A stretch of DNA of 64,000 bases from Condylostoma magnum (GCA_920105805.1 CAKKTI010000005.1:118849-182848), one strand, 5' to 3'. Counted from the first letter of the stretch, positions 23,972 through 36,250 are shown. The notes: generated by a model not told the origin, from the letters alone. Made by a program: numbers and translations.

Positions 23972-24000
23972 TGAGTTAATTATTTTGCATGAATATACTA

Positions 24001-25716
24001 TTAATTAGCTATTATAAATGTATGGGAGGCAGTGTGGTGCTTATCTGAGAAGCTTTGTATTAGGTTTTTTTGGAAATAGCAGGATTCGCATAGTAGGTAG
24101 TTTAGGCATTGCTCGCATAGGTACTTTTTGCCCTGTATTGATTCTGTGCACTCAGAGCATATGCTGTATTCCGCGGCATAGCGGTTTGTTATCAGTTCTA
24201 TTTTGTGTGAACTATCATGGCCTTTGACCCTGTCGAAATTTGAGTGATCAAAGCTGAAGAAGCAGTTTTGGCCTGTATATATTTTACATAGTACTAGGTA
24301 TGAGCAGTCTCTGCATATAAAGCAAGAGCCTATTATCGGTTTTTGGAAACAGGAATTACATCTTTTGCCATAATGTACTGGCAAACCATGCCCTGCTATT
24401 GGCTTTTCATGGGCTTGAAATGCATGATCATAACATCCCTCCTTGTTTTGCAGCTACTTGTCAAAACAGTTCTCGCAGTAGTCAGTGTTTTAGCATTCAA
24501 GGCACTGGAAGCGGGTACCTCATAGGGGCTCCACACCGCATTAGTCGCATTTGTGATACTAGTGCAAAACCTCCTTTTAGTCCTGATTTTCCAGTCGAAA
24601 GTAGTCAGATTGGTTTTCATTACGGGAGGACATTATACCTTCAATACAGTTTTCACATACATCAAAATTAGTTGTTTTTCTGGATTTAAAGCGTATGATG
24701 CCTTCGTTTAGAGTTAGTTAGCAGTTATCACAGGTCATGTGGTTTTTTCATTTTTCAAACACTTCTCCTATCTAGTTGCCTAGAGAAAGCCATCCTTGGC
24801 GTAGGTTGTTATTTCGGGCAAAGATCTCCATCTTCTTAGCACCCGGCATCAGCTCATCTATTATTCTATACAGCTGGTCCGGCTTTTATGATTTCTTACG
24901 TACATCAGATACTATTAAATTGTTATGCAGGCAAGGATTAAAGTTCAGTTTTTCTCCTTAAGGACATTTAAAGCCCACCAAGCACATTTCAGTGGAATGT
25001 AAAAAGTAAAAACCGTGGGAAATCATGGCTCTTCTACCGTTTTAAGTAGTTTTGACTCAAATTAAATGGTCTACACACTCATAGCCTCATTTGTTAAGAC
25101 ACTGGTAACCGATATCCATTGTTCCTGATAAAATTCAAAGAAAACAGAATCCTTGGTCTGATAGTTTTTCTATAGGAATTCCCATTATTTCTTGATTTGA
25201 CAGTGTATCGTATTCTAGAGTGAATTTGTTATTTGAGAACATATACGGAGAATCTGAATTCTTTTACCCTCCTTTGATTCTTCATGGAGGATCAATCACA
25301 ATTATGTCGTAAAACCCGTACTTTTCTACTATATAATCGAAATTATAGTACCTTAAATCACAATTTATATATAAACTTTCTTATTCAGCAGTTTATTAAT
25401 CATGTATTACCTCCTCAGATCTTTATTATTCAACTTCTTAATCTATTATAATTCTTCTTTGTCTTTGTCTGTAGTATACTTTATTAGCCTGGGTTCTTGC
25501 TTAAGGAATTATCATTTAGTTGTCATTGATGAAATCATTACAATCGCTTCCATAAGCATCTGAATCAGATTATTGACTTGATGAGGATGACTCTCTGTAT
25601 CTTTTATATGGTAAATAGTCACCTTAAGTTAATTATCTTTAAACCTTTGATCTATCTCTAAAAGTGAATCTATGAGGTATTTAAACACCTGAAGCTTTGT
25701 TAGATTTTCTCGGCAT
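24001..25716 (-). CDS. MT-A70 adenine methyltransferase with C-terminal ZZ-type zinc fingers
   Basis: A 571-residue protein. Residues 1-125 are basic and disordered. Residues about 130-350 form an MT-A70 methyltransferase: DPPW at 142-145 (its Trp is TGA), then FCFLWILSGTMDIGYQCLNK, HLIWVKTTQNGR, SHGFYFLHSTEMCLVGF and KMEIFARNNN. DPPW means it should be catalytic, transferring methyl from S-adenosylmethionine to N6 of adenine. The C-terminal 220 residues are a series of Cys/His clusters of ZZ type (CDNCQLTLNEGI, CDQCGVEPLWGTRFQCLEC, CSECTESIQGKKYLCEQC). In ciliates MT-A70 enzymes make 6mA in DNA or act on RNA; ZZ fingers often read histone tails, so chromatin targeting is inferred. Stop TAA followed by TAG. 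Confidence 0.9.
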
Positions 25717-26251
25717 TTTGGGCTAAAGAAAAAATTATTGTTACAATAGCCTTCTTGCTATAAATTGCACAATATGGGTATAGTATTTTATTCCAATTAG
25801 TTTTAGTATATTTTAAGGTTTTCTGATAAATGTATGTTAAATAAATTGCTACTTTTTCCATGATTAAAATTTTAGCTTATAGAACTACAAATTTCTGCAT
25901 ATTTAATAAGAGGTTGGTTTATGGAGCATTATGATACTATAATTCATTAAGCGAAAAACATAAATAGTAAAAAGTAAAGTTTTACTTAAATCTCTAATAA
26001 AGACTAAATTATGAAATTATTGATAATTTACAAGTTGAAATATTATTTAAAAAGAAACAATATAAATACCTTTGCTGCCAATTACAATTTAGAACAATAA
26101 TTTATATAAATTTGTTTAATATTCCAATATTCGAGGACATTACAGCTCTTAATACAATTTTTTTCACTTGTACCACTATTATCCGAAAATATGACTTAAA
26201 ATATCAGATATTAATAGGCCAATTCTAATAACATATTGATTTCTAATAAAA
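25717..26251 (+). other. Intergenic region, divergent promoters
   Basis: 535 AT-rich bases between the divergent MT-A70 and IF-3 genes. No gene, tRNA or repeat array is seen. It must hold both promoters and is one of the longer gaps in the window. Confidence 0.6.
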
Positions 26252-27187
26252 ATGTTCTTTGGAAGACTGCTGTCTAAATATTCCTCCTCACTAAGATTTT
26301 TTGGTAGTAAAAAGCAAATTCAATAACGTAATCTTGTCTCATAACTATCTCAAAAAGACGTTGAAAATCTTTGCTCAATTTACTAAGACTAAGAAATAGC
26401 TTAAAAACTAGGTCTAAGGTATTACATTCTAAACGACAACATCAAATACGATAACTAAGTCTCAGTAATTAGCTGGCAGGACAGAAAAATAGGAGAATAT
26501 CATATACAATAAGCCAAGGAAATGGCAAGGTAGTAATTCTTAGATTTAGTATGGGTGAATGATAATCCTCCAACTGTAAGAATAATGAATTTCTCCAATT
26601 TCATACTGAGAGGACTTGGAGGAAGTGACAGTATTGGCAGATCAGTATAAGAAAACGTCAAGTAAATTTCAATTTCTTCAAGAATAGCTTAAAATGACTT
26701 CTAAAACAAAGTTTAAAGAATTGAAAGATTTGTATAAGAAAATTACACAGTAATTGTTGAGCTGAAAAACGCTGAGAACTAGGAAATATAAGAAAAGATG
26801 GTTGATTAGATCAAAGAGTATTTAGTGAAGTATTAAATTAACTATCAGGTGGAAATGAAGAAGGATAAACTACAGCTTCTTATAGCTCCACTTTAAGTAA
26901 AGGAGCAGTAAGATGAAGCTGAAGATATAGATGATGAGTACAATCTAAGCATGCCTTCTGTAAAGCAAAGCAAAATTATAGATCAGTAAATTTACCTAAG
27001 TGATGAAGATGATATTCTTAACAATCTTATAGGAGATCAGGACATTCTAGTATAAGATATTCAAGACCAGAGCAATACTAAAAATCTAAGCTAATCAAAA
27101 TAGGAGGAAAAAGAAGATCTTGATACTAGAATAGAGAGAATTTTAGGGCCAAGATTAGTTAGGATTTTATCTAATCAACAAAGTTGA
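26252..27187 (+). CDS. Mitochondrial translation initiation factor IF-3
   Basis: A 311-residue protein with a mitochondrial presequence (MFFGRLLSKYSSSLRFFGSKK), then the IF-3 N domain (YYILNDNIKYDNQVSVISWQ, QAKEMARQQFLDLVWV, PPTVRIMNF). The second half matches the IF-3 C domain in order: KQISISSRIAQNDFQNKVQR, then NYTVIVELKN. A long acidic C-terminal extension follows, ending at TGA 27185. IF-3 keeps the small ribosomal subunit free and checks the start codon in mitochondria. The extension (EDIDDEYNLS, YLSDEDDILNN) is longer than in most family members. Family assignment is supported by motif order rather than a strict signature. Confidence 0.8.
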
Positions 27188-27311
27188 ATTAAATTTTGTA
27201 TTGAATGTTTATAACACTCTTTTGTATATGAAAATTTGCCCATACAATAAAGGTAGGCTTTTCTATAATAACATTGACAAAAGAATATACATTTAACCAT
27301 TATTACAGATT

Positions 27312-28565
27312 CTACTCTTCCTCATTAAAGTGAGCTCTTTTAAACTCAGCAATTTAAATCTTGACCTCATCTAACATATATGAAACTCTACGTAAATCTT
27401 CATGATCAGGGCAATGTCTAAGTAATTACTTTCGTATAGAAAAACACTCTGATAAGTACTCAAAACTTTTTTTCCATTCCCTTTTATCCATACTTATAAT
27501 CCCCAGTTATTCTAACACTTAAGCCACAGGCAACGAGCTCCTTGAAGTCTTTTCCTCTCTGATCTCCAAAGCTTTTTCAAATTACTATGTAGACTTAAAC
27601 AATTTTGACTAATTATCAGCTTTTCCTTTTACCCCTAAAATCAATTAAGCATTTTTTATTCTGTTTACATTAATTTACTTGTACAACAGCCCAAGATTAT
27701 AGTGACAATCAGCTACAGATTCATGACTTCCCCCTAATTATTCAATTCTTATTTCAAGTGCTCTTCTAGTAGCAGTAATGGCCTTTTCTAGCTACTAAAT
27801 TCCTTAATAAAACACGCCTATCATAAAATAGCAATTACTTACCTCCAAACTGCTTCCCCCAAAATTAACCTCTATGCACTTTATATACTATACATACATT
27901 TTTTCCGAGTTTGCCAAATCTCCACAAGTATAAAACAAATTGGCAAGTGTAGAATATACGCTAATCTTTTTCTTTAATTGACTGTAATTCAAGCTATTCT
28001 TCCTACCTTAAGATTCATCAGCCAAAAATTACCCCGCTGGCTCAGCCTCATGCGAGTTTATATGTCCAAATATCCTAAAAACCAACTACAGCAAAACTTA
28101 TCTAGCCTCTTCTAGCTCCCCAGCAGTAATGAATCCCTTTACCATTAAAAACCCATCGGCAAGTAAGTCAAATATATCATAGTGCCTGTTCCTTTCGTAT
28201 TCACTCAACACCTTTTTAAACCTATTTCTAGACAATCTCAGGGCCTCCTTTACCTAATTATTACATAACGCCAGTACAATATCTTTCCTACTTTAGTATT
28301 TCTGTAAGTAAACCTCATCATCTAGTATAAAGCTATTAGAAGGAGCATTTTCTTATAGCAGGCCTCCACTTTCCTCTAACTCAGATTTCTCCATTTCAGT
28401 GCTAACGGGCTCAGTGTATATACACTCATTGCAGTGAGTTTGCCAATGCTCTACTTGATGCTCCTCACTGCAGTAGAATACTTATTTGCAAGCAGAACAG
28501 CACATAAGAGTTGGCCTGTTGCAAATTGCGCAAAGGAAGCGAGACTCATCCTCAGATTAGTTCAT
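27312..28565 (-). CDS. MYND finger plus TPR protein (ZMYND12-like)
   Basis: A 417-residue protein. A MYND zinc finger opens it at residues 12-48 (CAICNRPTLMCCSACKQVFY, then CSEEHQVEHWQTHC). After a helical linker, TPR repeats of kinesin-light-chain type follow (VYSTLANLFYTCGDLANSEK, SVADCHYNLGLLYKQ, VAQVLEQLGIISMDKREW). The MYND plus TPR order and length match ZMYND12, an axonemal protein that works with TTC29 in inner dynein arm function; that role is inferred. The stop is TAG 27312, followed by AAT CTG TAA TAA. It converges on the IF-3 gene with 124 bases between. Confidence 0.82.
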
Positions 28566-28867
28566 TTTAGTATAATGATTCAAAAATAATGGGTATAAAA
28601 TACAGCTTTATATTGTTTTAGGCAAAGAACGGGGTTTATTAGGTTCAAGAGCATCCTTATATTCAGAAATGAGAGATTAGTAGGAAAATTAAGAGAATTG
28701 TGAGTAAGTTAGAGGAAAAGTTGTAATATAGTCTCCTAGAAGCAATTAGAAAATCTGCTTTAATATAAGAGGAAATAACTAGAGAAAACCTATCCTTTGG
28801 TATGTGAAGTCCCAGATAGCATTTTATGTTTAAATCTAGTTAAAGTTGTTTTAAGTATATATTGTAA

Positions 28868-29641
28868 ATGGATTAAATAGTAAAAATACCAATTTCTATT
28901 AAAAACATAAAGGAAAAGTAGAGATCTAGTAAAAGTATACTCAAGAATTACATGAATAGATTAAACAATAAGAAAAAATATAGTTATGATAACAGGAATC
29001 AATTAACTGATGTTTCACGGGGTATAAGTACTTTTGAGTCTTTTTAAAGTAAGAAGGATGTAGAAATGGATGAATTAATGAAAGAAATTGACTAGTTAAT
29101 TATTTCTCTTTCGGACGTGAATTTGATATTATTACTTTAATAGCAGAAATCGTTAAAACTTGCAAATTATGTACAAGATTCTGAGAATAGTTATATAAGT
29201 TAACAATTTCATACTAAGCCTCACAGTCTTGATGTTTTATTTAACAATGAAACAGATTTAGTATATCATAAAGATGATTATGAAATGAGCTTTTTACTAG
29301 GATAAATATAGCAAATTATAACAGACTGTAAATAAGTGAACGTTTAATACATAAATCAATACTAAACTCCCTAAAAACATATAAGACCATAAAGTGTAAG
29401 TAAACCTCCAAGATAACCAAATAATAGAAGAAACCTGATAAAATAGTATTCTAATCATAAAACTAGTACTTATAATTCCTCATTTAAAATAAGACAGCTT
29501 CCATAATAACATCTTTACAACTCTAGAAATAAGCCACTTAACTAATCTACACATAACCTAATCAAAAGTAGATCTCAAAGCCCGCTTCAACCCAAAAAAT
29601 CTAAAAAACGCTTAAAACACCTAATACCTAGTAAAAACTAA
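28868..29641 (+). CDS. Hypothetical basic protein
   Basis: A 257-residue protein. The N-terminus is MDQIVKIPISIKNIKEKQRS, the middle is a short helical part (MDELMKEIDQLIISLSDVN), and the C-terminal half is basic and disordered with SQSPLQPKKSKKRLKH. The stretch 28566-28867 upstream contains TGA-poor frames but no convincing first exon; the start could be earlier (an in-frame ATG lies at about 28827). It ends at TAA 29639, 18 bases from the stop of glutamate dehydrogenase. No family recognised. Confidence 0.6.
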
Positions 29642-29659
29642 CAATTATAATAAAATTTA

Positions 29660-31126
29660 CTAAATTCCAATATTCCCTCCCATAGTACTCTCATTGATCC
29701 TATTTAACGCATTAATATACGCAGCAATTCTTAAATTAACTCCAACTTCCTATGAAGTTTTCTTGGTTTCCGAAACAGCCTCACACATCACATCTTCTAG
29801 TCCACTGTATACCAAATCTAGCTCATCAGCCCCTTAAGTCTCTACTTCCTTCATTTCACTCATATCCCCTAACTCCTATACATATCCCATTAGCCTCTTA
29901 CGTGTGACTGATTCCCATCTCTTAGTAAGCATTCCGGGTCTTATATGTCCTAGGTTTTTAACATATTCAAAGTAAGAAACTGTAACTCCTCCGGAGTTAG
30001 TTAGTAGATCAGGCAAAACCAGTATATTTTTAGCCTCTAGCACCTCTTCTCCCCTTGGAGTAGTAGGGCCATTTGCCCCCTCAGCTACTATTTTACACTA
30101 GAAATTAATAGCATTTGTACCTGTAACCGATCTCTCCACAGCTGCGGGAATTAGTATATCACACTTTTACTTAAAAACATGTTATCCATCCGAGAAAAAC
30201 TCTCCCTCTCTACATCCCTCAATAGAACCATTTTTAAGCAAATAGTTCTTTACCTTATCCACTGACATTCCTTAAGGATTAAATATACCGCCTCCTCTTT
30301 CAATCACCCCTAGCAATTTTCCACCATCCTTTTCCATAAACTTAGAAGCCCAGAATCCTACATTACCGAATCCTTGTACAATGAAACTTTTATCATTTGT
30401 TCCTGTATTAAGACCAACCTTTTTCATGTAGAAATCATCGTTAACAAATTCTCGTATAGCAAAATAAACTCCGAGTCCAGTTGACTCTGTTCTTCCTGAA
30501 ATTCCACCTAGGTTTATAGGCTTTCCTGTCACGCACCCTGGTGCGTGAATGTTCTAAGGACTGTGAAATCTGTACGCATCCATCATATATGCCATTTCTA
30601 CCTCTCCTGTTCCTAAATCAGGGCCCGGCACATCAGTAGCTGGGTTTAAAAAGCCTTTTTTAGATAACTCAACAGCATATCTTCTGGTAAGTCTCTCTAA
30701 TTCCCCTGGACTCAAACTCCTAGGGTCCACTGCAACCCCACCTTTACCACCTCCAAATGGTAAATTCACACAAGAGCATTTTAGAGTCATTAGAAAGGCC
30801 AAAGCAGATACTTCATCCAAGTCTATGTCTGTTGAAAATCGAGTGCCACCTTTGCATGGCAGTTTGTGTCTTGAGTGCTGTACTCTGTAGGCTTTATAGT
30901 ACTATATACTACCATCATCCCGCCTCAGAGGTATGTTCATCCTAAGGGCTGCATCGGGAGCACGAATCAATTCAAGAACTTCAGGTTCTATGTCCACAAA
31001 CTGCCTTGCTTTCTCAAAAAACATATGAGTCATCTCCAGGAAATTAGGCTCCTGGTCATTTACTTACTGAGAGAAGAATCTAGGCTTTATGTTCCTGATT
31101 CCGAAACTAGAAAGTCTTGCAAGCAT
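29660..31126 (-). CDS. Mitochondrial glutamate dehydrogenase
   Basis: A 488-residue hexameric-type enzyme that converts glutamate to 2-oxoglutarate and ammonia with NAD(P). It begins with a mitochondrial presequence ([20 protein letters not shown]). The substrate site is intact: [19 protein letters not shown], and the catalytic Lys region [14 protein letters not shown]. The dinucleotide fold starts [12 protein letters not shown], and [18 protein letters not shown] follows. [17 protein letters not shown] is the second conserved block. Length is close to that of short animal and plant enzymes (about 500), so the animal regulatory antenna is present only in shortened form or absent. Ends at TAG 29660. 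It lies 65 bases upstream-side of the MFS gene, same direction. Confidence 0.95.
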
Positions 31127-31191
31127 TATAAATATGGCCACAATTTAACCAACAATAAAAATCTGTGTGATTATTTTAATTACTAACATAA

Positions 31192-32598
31192 CTAGTCACT
31201 AGCTTCTAAAATCGGGCTATTATCTCTGTTATCATCTGTTTAAATAACATCCTAATCCTCAAAGTTTTAGAATTTATCGTCTTATCTTACGATTTCTATC
31301 TGGTCGTCATCTTGGCTGACTTTTATCATAGGTTTTTCCTCCTCATCATCCTCCTAGCAAATCTAGCACTTAAACAAGACTCCACAACCTCCAACAACCG
31401 CCGAGAATATAAGCATATACACAATAATACTAACTCCAAACACCCCAGTGCCTACATCAAATCCTTCATATTTCACAATAAACCCTCCCACCATGGGCCC
31501 TAAAGACTCGCCTAAGTAATGGCACGTTCCCATTAAAGCAGACAAAGAATTGTTAAGTTTATCTAAGTTATCCGTTTACATTTCCAGCTTACTTCTTTTT
31601 ACCATCAAAGGCAGAGAGGGTAGATATGCTCAGGCGCTGCCTGAGCCAATCATGAATAGAGCAATTCCAGTCATTACAATACTATGAGGCAACCCCGTCA
31701 CCTCCCACGGTCCCACAATCACAAATCCAACACCCGAGACAGCCAACCCAATCATCATAACCAGTCGCCTGTCCACTCTACTCGGCAACATTGACTGGAT
31801 TTTCACTGCTAATGCATAACCCAGCGTCGGAATTCCAAAAAGCCCCGAAACTACCTCAGGTGTATATTCCATATGTGTTATTAAGTGATTCGCAAGTATA
31901 GGCTCCAGAAACGCAGGACCTCCCATGCCAAACATAACCACAATTAAGCTAAAAAACACAGTTTTGAGTCTTAGTAAAGAAAGGTAACCAAATTTCTCCT
32001 TCTATTCCTCCTTTTCCTCAGAAACGTCCTACGGAAGATATATGTAGAGCAGGGTTGTTAGAAGTACAAAGACTGTGGAATATACTATAAATACAAAAGT
32101 ATACCCGCCTATGAAATAGAGAAGACCTCCTATGAGAGGTCCTACCATTAAGCCCACTCCTCCTAATGTCTCCATTACTCCCAACTTTGTTTCCAGATCT
32201 TCCGCGTAAGCATTCGATAGTAAAGCAAAGCCTAAGTAAAAAATACATGTAACCAAAACTGCTGAGCCTCCTAGGCCCATGAGAAAACGAGCAAAATAAC
32301 TCAATATAAGGAAAAGGGAATCATCGAAGTAGGTGATAAAGGCAAATATTATAACTCCTGTAGTTTCTATATAACATCCTATCAAAATTACTCTCTTTCT
32401 ACCTATCCTATCCATCAGTTTGCCGAATACTGGGGCAAAACAAAAGCCTGTAAATGCAAAAAGACCGAATATTATTCCTAGTTGTTCTTCTGTTACTCCT
32501 TTCTCTTTTGCTATTATCGGGTAAAATGGAGCTAGAACTGCGTATACTGAACATCCCCAAAAGTAAAGAATATATAGCCCATAAAGAACAAAATCCAT
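31192..32598 (-). CDS. MFS transporter, SLC18-like
   Basis: A 468-residue membrane carrier with 12 expected helices. Motif A of the major facilitator family is clear between helices 2 and 3 (FGKLMDRIGRKRVILIG), and the antiporter-type Gly-rich motif in helix 5 reads LGGVGLMVGPLIGGLLYFIG, as in drug:H+ antiporters and SLC18 carriers. The second half has GYALAVKIQSMLPSRVDRR as the matching loop. Related proteins move monoamines or polyamines into vesicles; substrate here unknown. A Cys-containing acidic C-tail (CQICQEDDEEKP) faces the cytosol. The Trp in SGSAWAYLP is TGA. Stop at TAG 31192; a second TAG follows three codons later. Confidence 0.9.
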
Positions 32599-32741
32599 TT
32601 TAAGTTTTTTTATTAATGGAATGATAGAATCTGATTACAAGAGGTTTTTTCTGTGATTTTTTAGTTACTCAATGGAATGCTTAGATACTTTTATAACTTA
32701 TTAATGCTTGATGTATAAAAGTGATAAAAAATGGTAAAAAA

Positions 32742-32814
32742 CACCCGAGGTGGGACTCGAACCCACAATCTCTTCCTTAGGAGGGAAGCGCCTTATCCAT
32801 TAGGCCACACGGGC
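32742..32814 (-). tRNA. tRNA-Arg (CCU)
   Basis: A full cloverleaf on the minus strand: acceptor GCCCGTG with CTCGGGT (one T-T mismatch and a G-T end pair), D stem GCCT/AGGC, anticodon stem CTTCC/GGAAG with loop CTCCTAA, T stem GTGGG/CCCAC with loop TTCGAGT. The anticodon is at 32779-32781. No intron. A TTTTTT run on the minus strand follows, a Pol III terminator. Confidence 0.95.
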
Positions 32815-32949
32815 TTCTAATCCGATTAATTTTTCTTTAATTTATACGCTTTATGATAGTCTTAGAAACTTAGCTGTTGGTTTAAAAGAGTTTTATATGC
32901 TTATTACTAATATCAACACAAATTATACAGTAACAAATTTATACTAAAT

Positions 32950-33366
32950 TCAAGGCACAAAAGCTGGTGCATCTAAGTTGAACTCTGGTTAAAGCATTTG
33001 TGCATCTCCCTTCAATACAGGTTTGAATTCCTTGCAATTTGGGTTGAACTCTCCAAGTATAGGCTTGATTTACATATTCATTACCCTGTTCTTTCTGTAA
33101 TGGTTCTCTTTGTCCTCAGTAATAGTAAATAAGGGTTTAGGTGTAATTTTGCTTCTAGTATTTTTAGATCTAGAACTTTCAACTTAATTTTTCAAAAATT
33201 AATCAATAGGAATTCAGTCAATTGGAGGTGAATTGGAAGTTGCCATGTGCATTAGCATCTAAGGCTTAGAGTAAACTCTACGGTTGTTTTAATTGCTTTT
33301 TAAGTACTTGATAGTTAGTAAACTAATTAACGCTAGCAGAATATAGAAAGCTGATTCTAGAATCAT
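32950..33366 (-). CDS. Small single-pass membrane protein
   Basis: A 138-residue protein: an N-terminal membrane anchor (MILESAFYILLALISLLTIK), then a basic soluble part with a few Trp and Pro (SPPIDWIPIDQFLKN, GEFNPNCKEFKPVLKGD). The stop is TGA at 32950 or TAG two codons later. It lies 32 bases downstream of the pseudokinase gene, same direction. No family recognised. Confidence 0.6.
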
Positions 33367-33398
33367 TTTTATATAATTTGAATAATCTAACGGTTATT

Positions 33399-34523
33399 TT
33401 ATAAAGTTTTAATTGATGAGTAATTTTGTAGTCTTGGGCTTGCAAAGGTAATGAAGTTTTTGTCCTGTTTCTTAATCCTTATGGAACTCCCAGTTTTTAT
33501 TCTTATAGCGGTTTAGGGTCGTTTTTAGGTGGATTGAACTTTCTTGTTTTATAGAGGCTTTGGACTTAGTATTCTGCTATTAATACTGCTTCCTTGTGCA
33601 AAGTGTAATTTCTTAAAAATTCTTTAGCTTCTTGCTAATTATCTAGATTCCGTGTATTCTGGAATCTATTAAACATATTAATCTAGTATTGTATGGTAAT
33701 CTTTAGTTGTTAGAATTTGAAAGTCTTGGCTTTCTACTGAGTTTTCTTTGTATTTCTTTTAATTTGTCATTATAGGTGGTAAGGGAAGTCTTACAGGAGC
33801 GTGGAAAGTTTTTATTTATACTGGAAACTAAAGCATTATATACTGAATGTTGGGTCTAAGCAATTAACTTTTCGATATCATTTTCTAAGTAAGGCTAAGA
33901 ATCTTTTCACTGTAAATCAAAGGTAACTCCTATGGCTCTCTGTTTTTAATGGTTTATTTAAGTTACATTAAATTTTTGCCGAAAAAGGGAAGTTGTAGTT
34001 GAATTATATTATACATAACTACTCCTAAAGCTCATATATCACTCTTAAAATCAGCAATTGATTACTTTTTATATTCTGGGCTCTAGTATAACATATTTTG
34101 CTCTGAAATACCCCCAAGCTTAACTCTATTATCCTTTGTTATGTATATGTTATCACAGTTTATGCTTCCATGGCTTATTCCAAGATTGTGTATATGCTCT
34201 ACAGCAATGCATAGTTCATAGGCTCATTTTCATACTAATTTTTCTGGAAAATATTTCCTTCGTTCTTTCTGTAATCTTATAATGTTTCCAATACAATCCC
34301 CTTCTATAAACTCACATATGACTGATTTTTAATCCTCTTAGATTTTAAAGTATCTTCTTATATGAGGGTGAGGATTATCTAGGATTTTGTTGATTTTGTA
34401 AAATCACTGGTTATTTTATTTTAGTCTGCTTTGCAGTTATTAAATCACAAATAATCTTCCAGCATTGTCTTAAATACAGTCGTCATTTGCCTATATGCTA
34501 GATAGGGAAGATATTATCGACAT
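33399..34523 (-). CDS. NEK/STE-like pseudokinase
   Basis: A 374-residue protein whose first 240 residues follow a kinase fold but lack catalytic residues. The beta-3 Lys appears as Gln (LFVIQQLQ), the catalytic loop HRDxxxxN reads ISHGSINCDNI so the Asp is missing, and DFG reads VKLGGIS. Structural elements are kept: HPHIRRYFKI before beta-4, CEFIEGDCIGN at the hinge, YQSPEY for APE, and SDIWALGVVMYNI in helix F. Such pseudokinases act as scaffolds or allosteric partners. The C-terminal tail is basic and disordered. It was only visible after reading TGA as Trp (QWFYK, LVWKWAYE). The start is MSIISSLSS. It ends at TAA 33399. Confidence 0.8.
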
Positions 34524-34660
34524 TTTGACTCTAAATTATATAAGGTCATGTCACTATCAAATATAACAACAAACTCCTCTTACTACCCATAAATAGCATA
34601 AAACAGTAAAATCATCTTTAAACGTTTAAAAATTTCGCGATATAGCTTCAGATATTTAAA

Positions 34661-36250
34661 ATGGAAGACTTAATGTCAATAAGAAACTAAAAATCAAGGC
34701 CTTTCTCAGCAAATAAACCAACATCTCTTCCAAAGCGGCCTAATTTACCACGATCTAAAGGATCAAAGCGTCCACCTAAAAATTAAGATTTATACAAAAA
34801 AGCTTTAGCATTAAAATCTGAGTCAAATACCTTATAACAGGAAAATTTGAAACTAAGAACTCGTATTTAATTCCTAGAAAAGGAACTATAAAGAAAGGAT
34901 TATGAAAGTGATAGGGGCTCATTCATGACTAATTTAAAAAATTAACTAAAAGAATTAAACAAACAGTTTAGTGAAAAGTAAGATTAGATAAAAGAATACA
35001 AAAGAAATGCCAGATGGACACATGTATAGGAAATAGAGGTGGAGGGAAAAATAGCTATTGATGAATGTACTAGGCTGTAAAGATTGATAGATGAAGGAGT
35101 TATTTAATTATCTATGGGGTAAGGGTAAGAGGAACTATAGGAAAAGTTTCTATAGCAAGCTGTTATTTTACGTAGTTGCAGTGATGAATATGAAAATTTG
35201 ATGGAAAGTATAGAAAATTTTGTACCAAAAGGAGGAGCTGGGAAAAATGAAGCTCTTATTGCGGTTAAAAAGGAATTAAAAGATACGAGAGAAATTAATT
35301 CTTAGTTGATTAATGAAAAAATGAGATTATAAGAGGAGTTGTTTTATTTAGATGAGCAACTACATTGCCCGAACTGCTAAACCAACTCATTTGTACCTGT
35401 TGGCGAAATATAAAAGATTGCTTTTGATATATGAAGAGTGATTCAGCATAGGAACATTGATTTTTAGGAGTTTTGGGATTTATTAACGGAGGGAAATGGT
35501 GATACAATTTCACTTAATGTTTTAAGAGAAAAACTTGATATATTTGGTATTGGATTATCAGAAAATGAAATTGAAATGCTAAAAAGCTGCAACTAGGACT
35601 CTGGTAATTTTAGCATTGAATTTCTAGAAAATCTAATACTTTAAAACAAGCCCGAAGACCTTATTCATAGGACCTAAGTAGAAGAGATTTTAAAGCATAT
35701 TGAAATTAGACTGTAAATTAGAAGATGAAAATTAGATCAATTACCGGCTTTTATCTTCCAAGAGCCTCGATTTTACTCTATTCAGGAATTTGCATTTATT
35801 ATGTAATAAGAACCCGTTGAACTTCCTTAACTAGAAGCAGAAGTCTTCGCAAAGTTTCTGTTTTCTTATTCTGAGCAGCTTCCTCCTGAGGAGGCCGGAG
35901 CAAGACTATTAGACATTTTTCAGCCCTGGGAAATATTAACTGAGGAATAAGAATAAAAGTACGATGCTATGCTGAAATATACTTTATAGGAACTGTCTGA
36001 TGAGTTGAAAAGTGAATGTATGAAATTAGATAAAGATCAATAAGGAATTGTTTCAATAGACAAATTTTCATAGTTTATACTAGATAAAGGGTTTGAGTTT
36101 CCAGATGAACTTAAGTGATACTTGACGTTATTGAGCTATACTGATTCAAGTGTGCTAGATTAAGTGCCTTATATGAGCTTGATTTAAGCTTATGTACAAC
36201 ATCAGGATTAAATGCCAAAAACAGCAGAGGGAAGACCATCTTCTGCATAG
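34661..36250 (+). CDS. Coiled-coil protein with EF-hand-like segments
   Basis: A 529-residue protein. It starts with a basic tail (MEDLMSIRNQKSRPFSANKP), then coiled coil to about residue 240, with a CPNCQ motif at about 242. The second half has helix pairs of EF-hand-like pattern without a full calcium loop (LDKDQQGIVSIDKFSQFILD is the best) . The SRPFSANKP-type N-terminus is common in ciliary proteins. It is divergent from the pseudokinase (137 bases). Stop is placed at TAG 36248. Family not recognised. Confidence 0.7.

Noticed and set aside
24001-24384. A separate small zinc-finger gene starting MPVHYGKRC
   Set aside because: The frame continues upstream through TAA, TAG and TGA codons into ZZ fingers and the methyltransferase with no gap, so it is the C-terminus of one protein.
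24343-24671. Overlapping + strand open frames of 60-90 codons
   Set aside because: They lie opposite the zinc-finger part of the MT-A70 gene, which explains the sequence fully.
34521-34615. Start of the pseudokinase at ATG 34615 with a hydrophobic N-terminus
   Set aside because: That ATG is in a different frame from the kinase part; ATG 34523 is in frame and gives a natural N-terminus.
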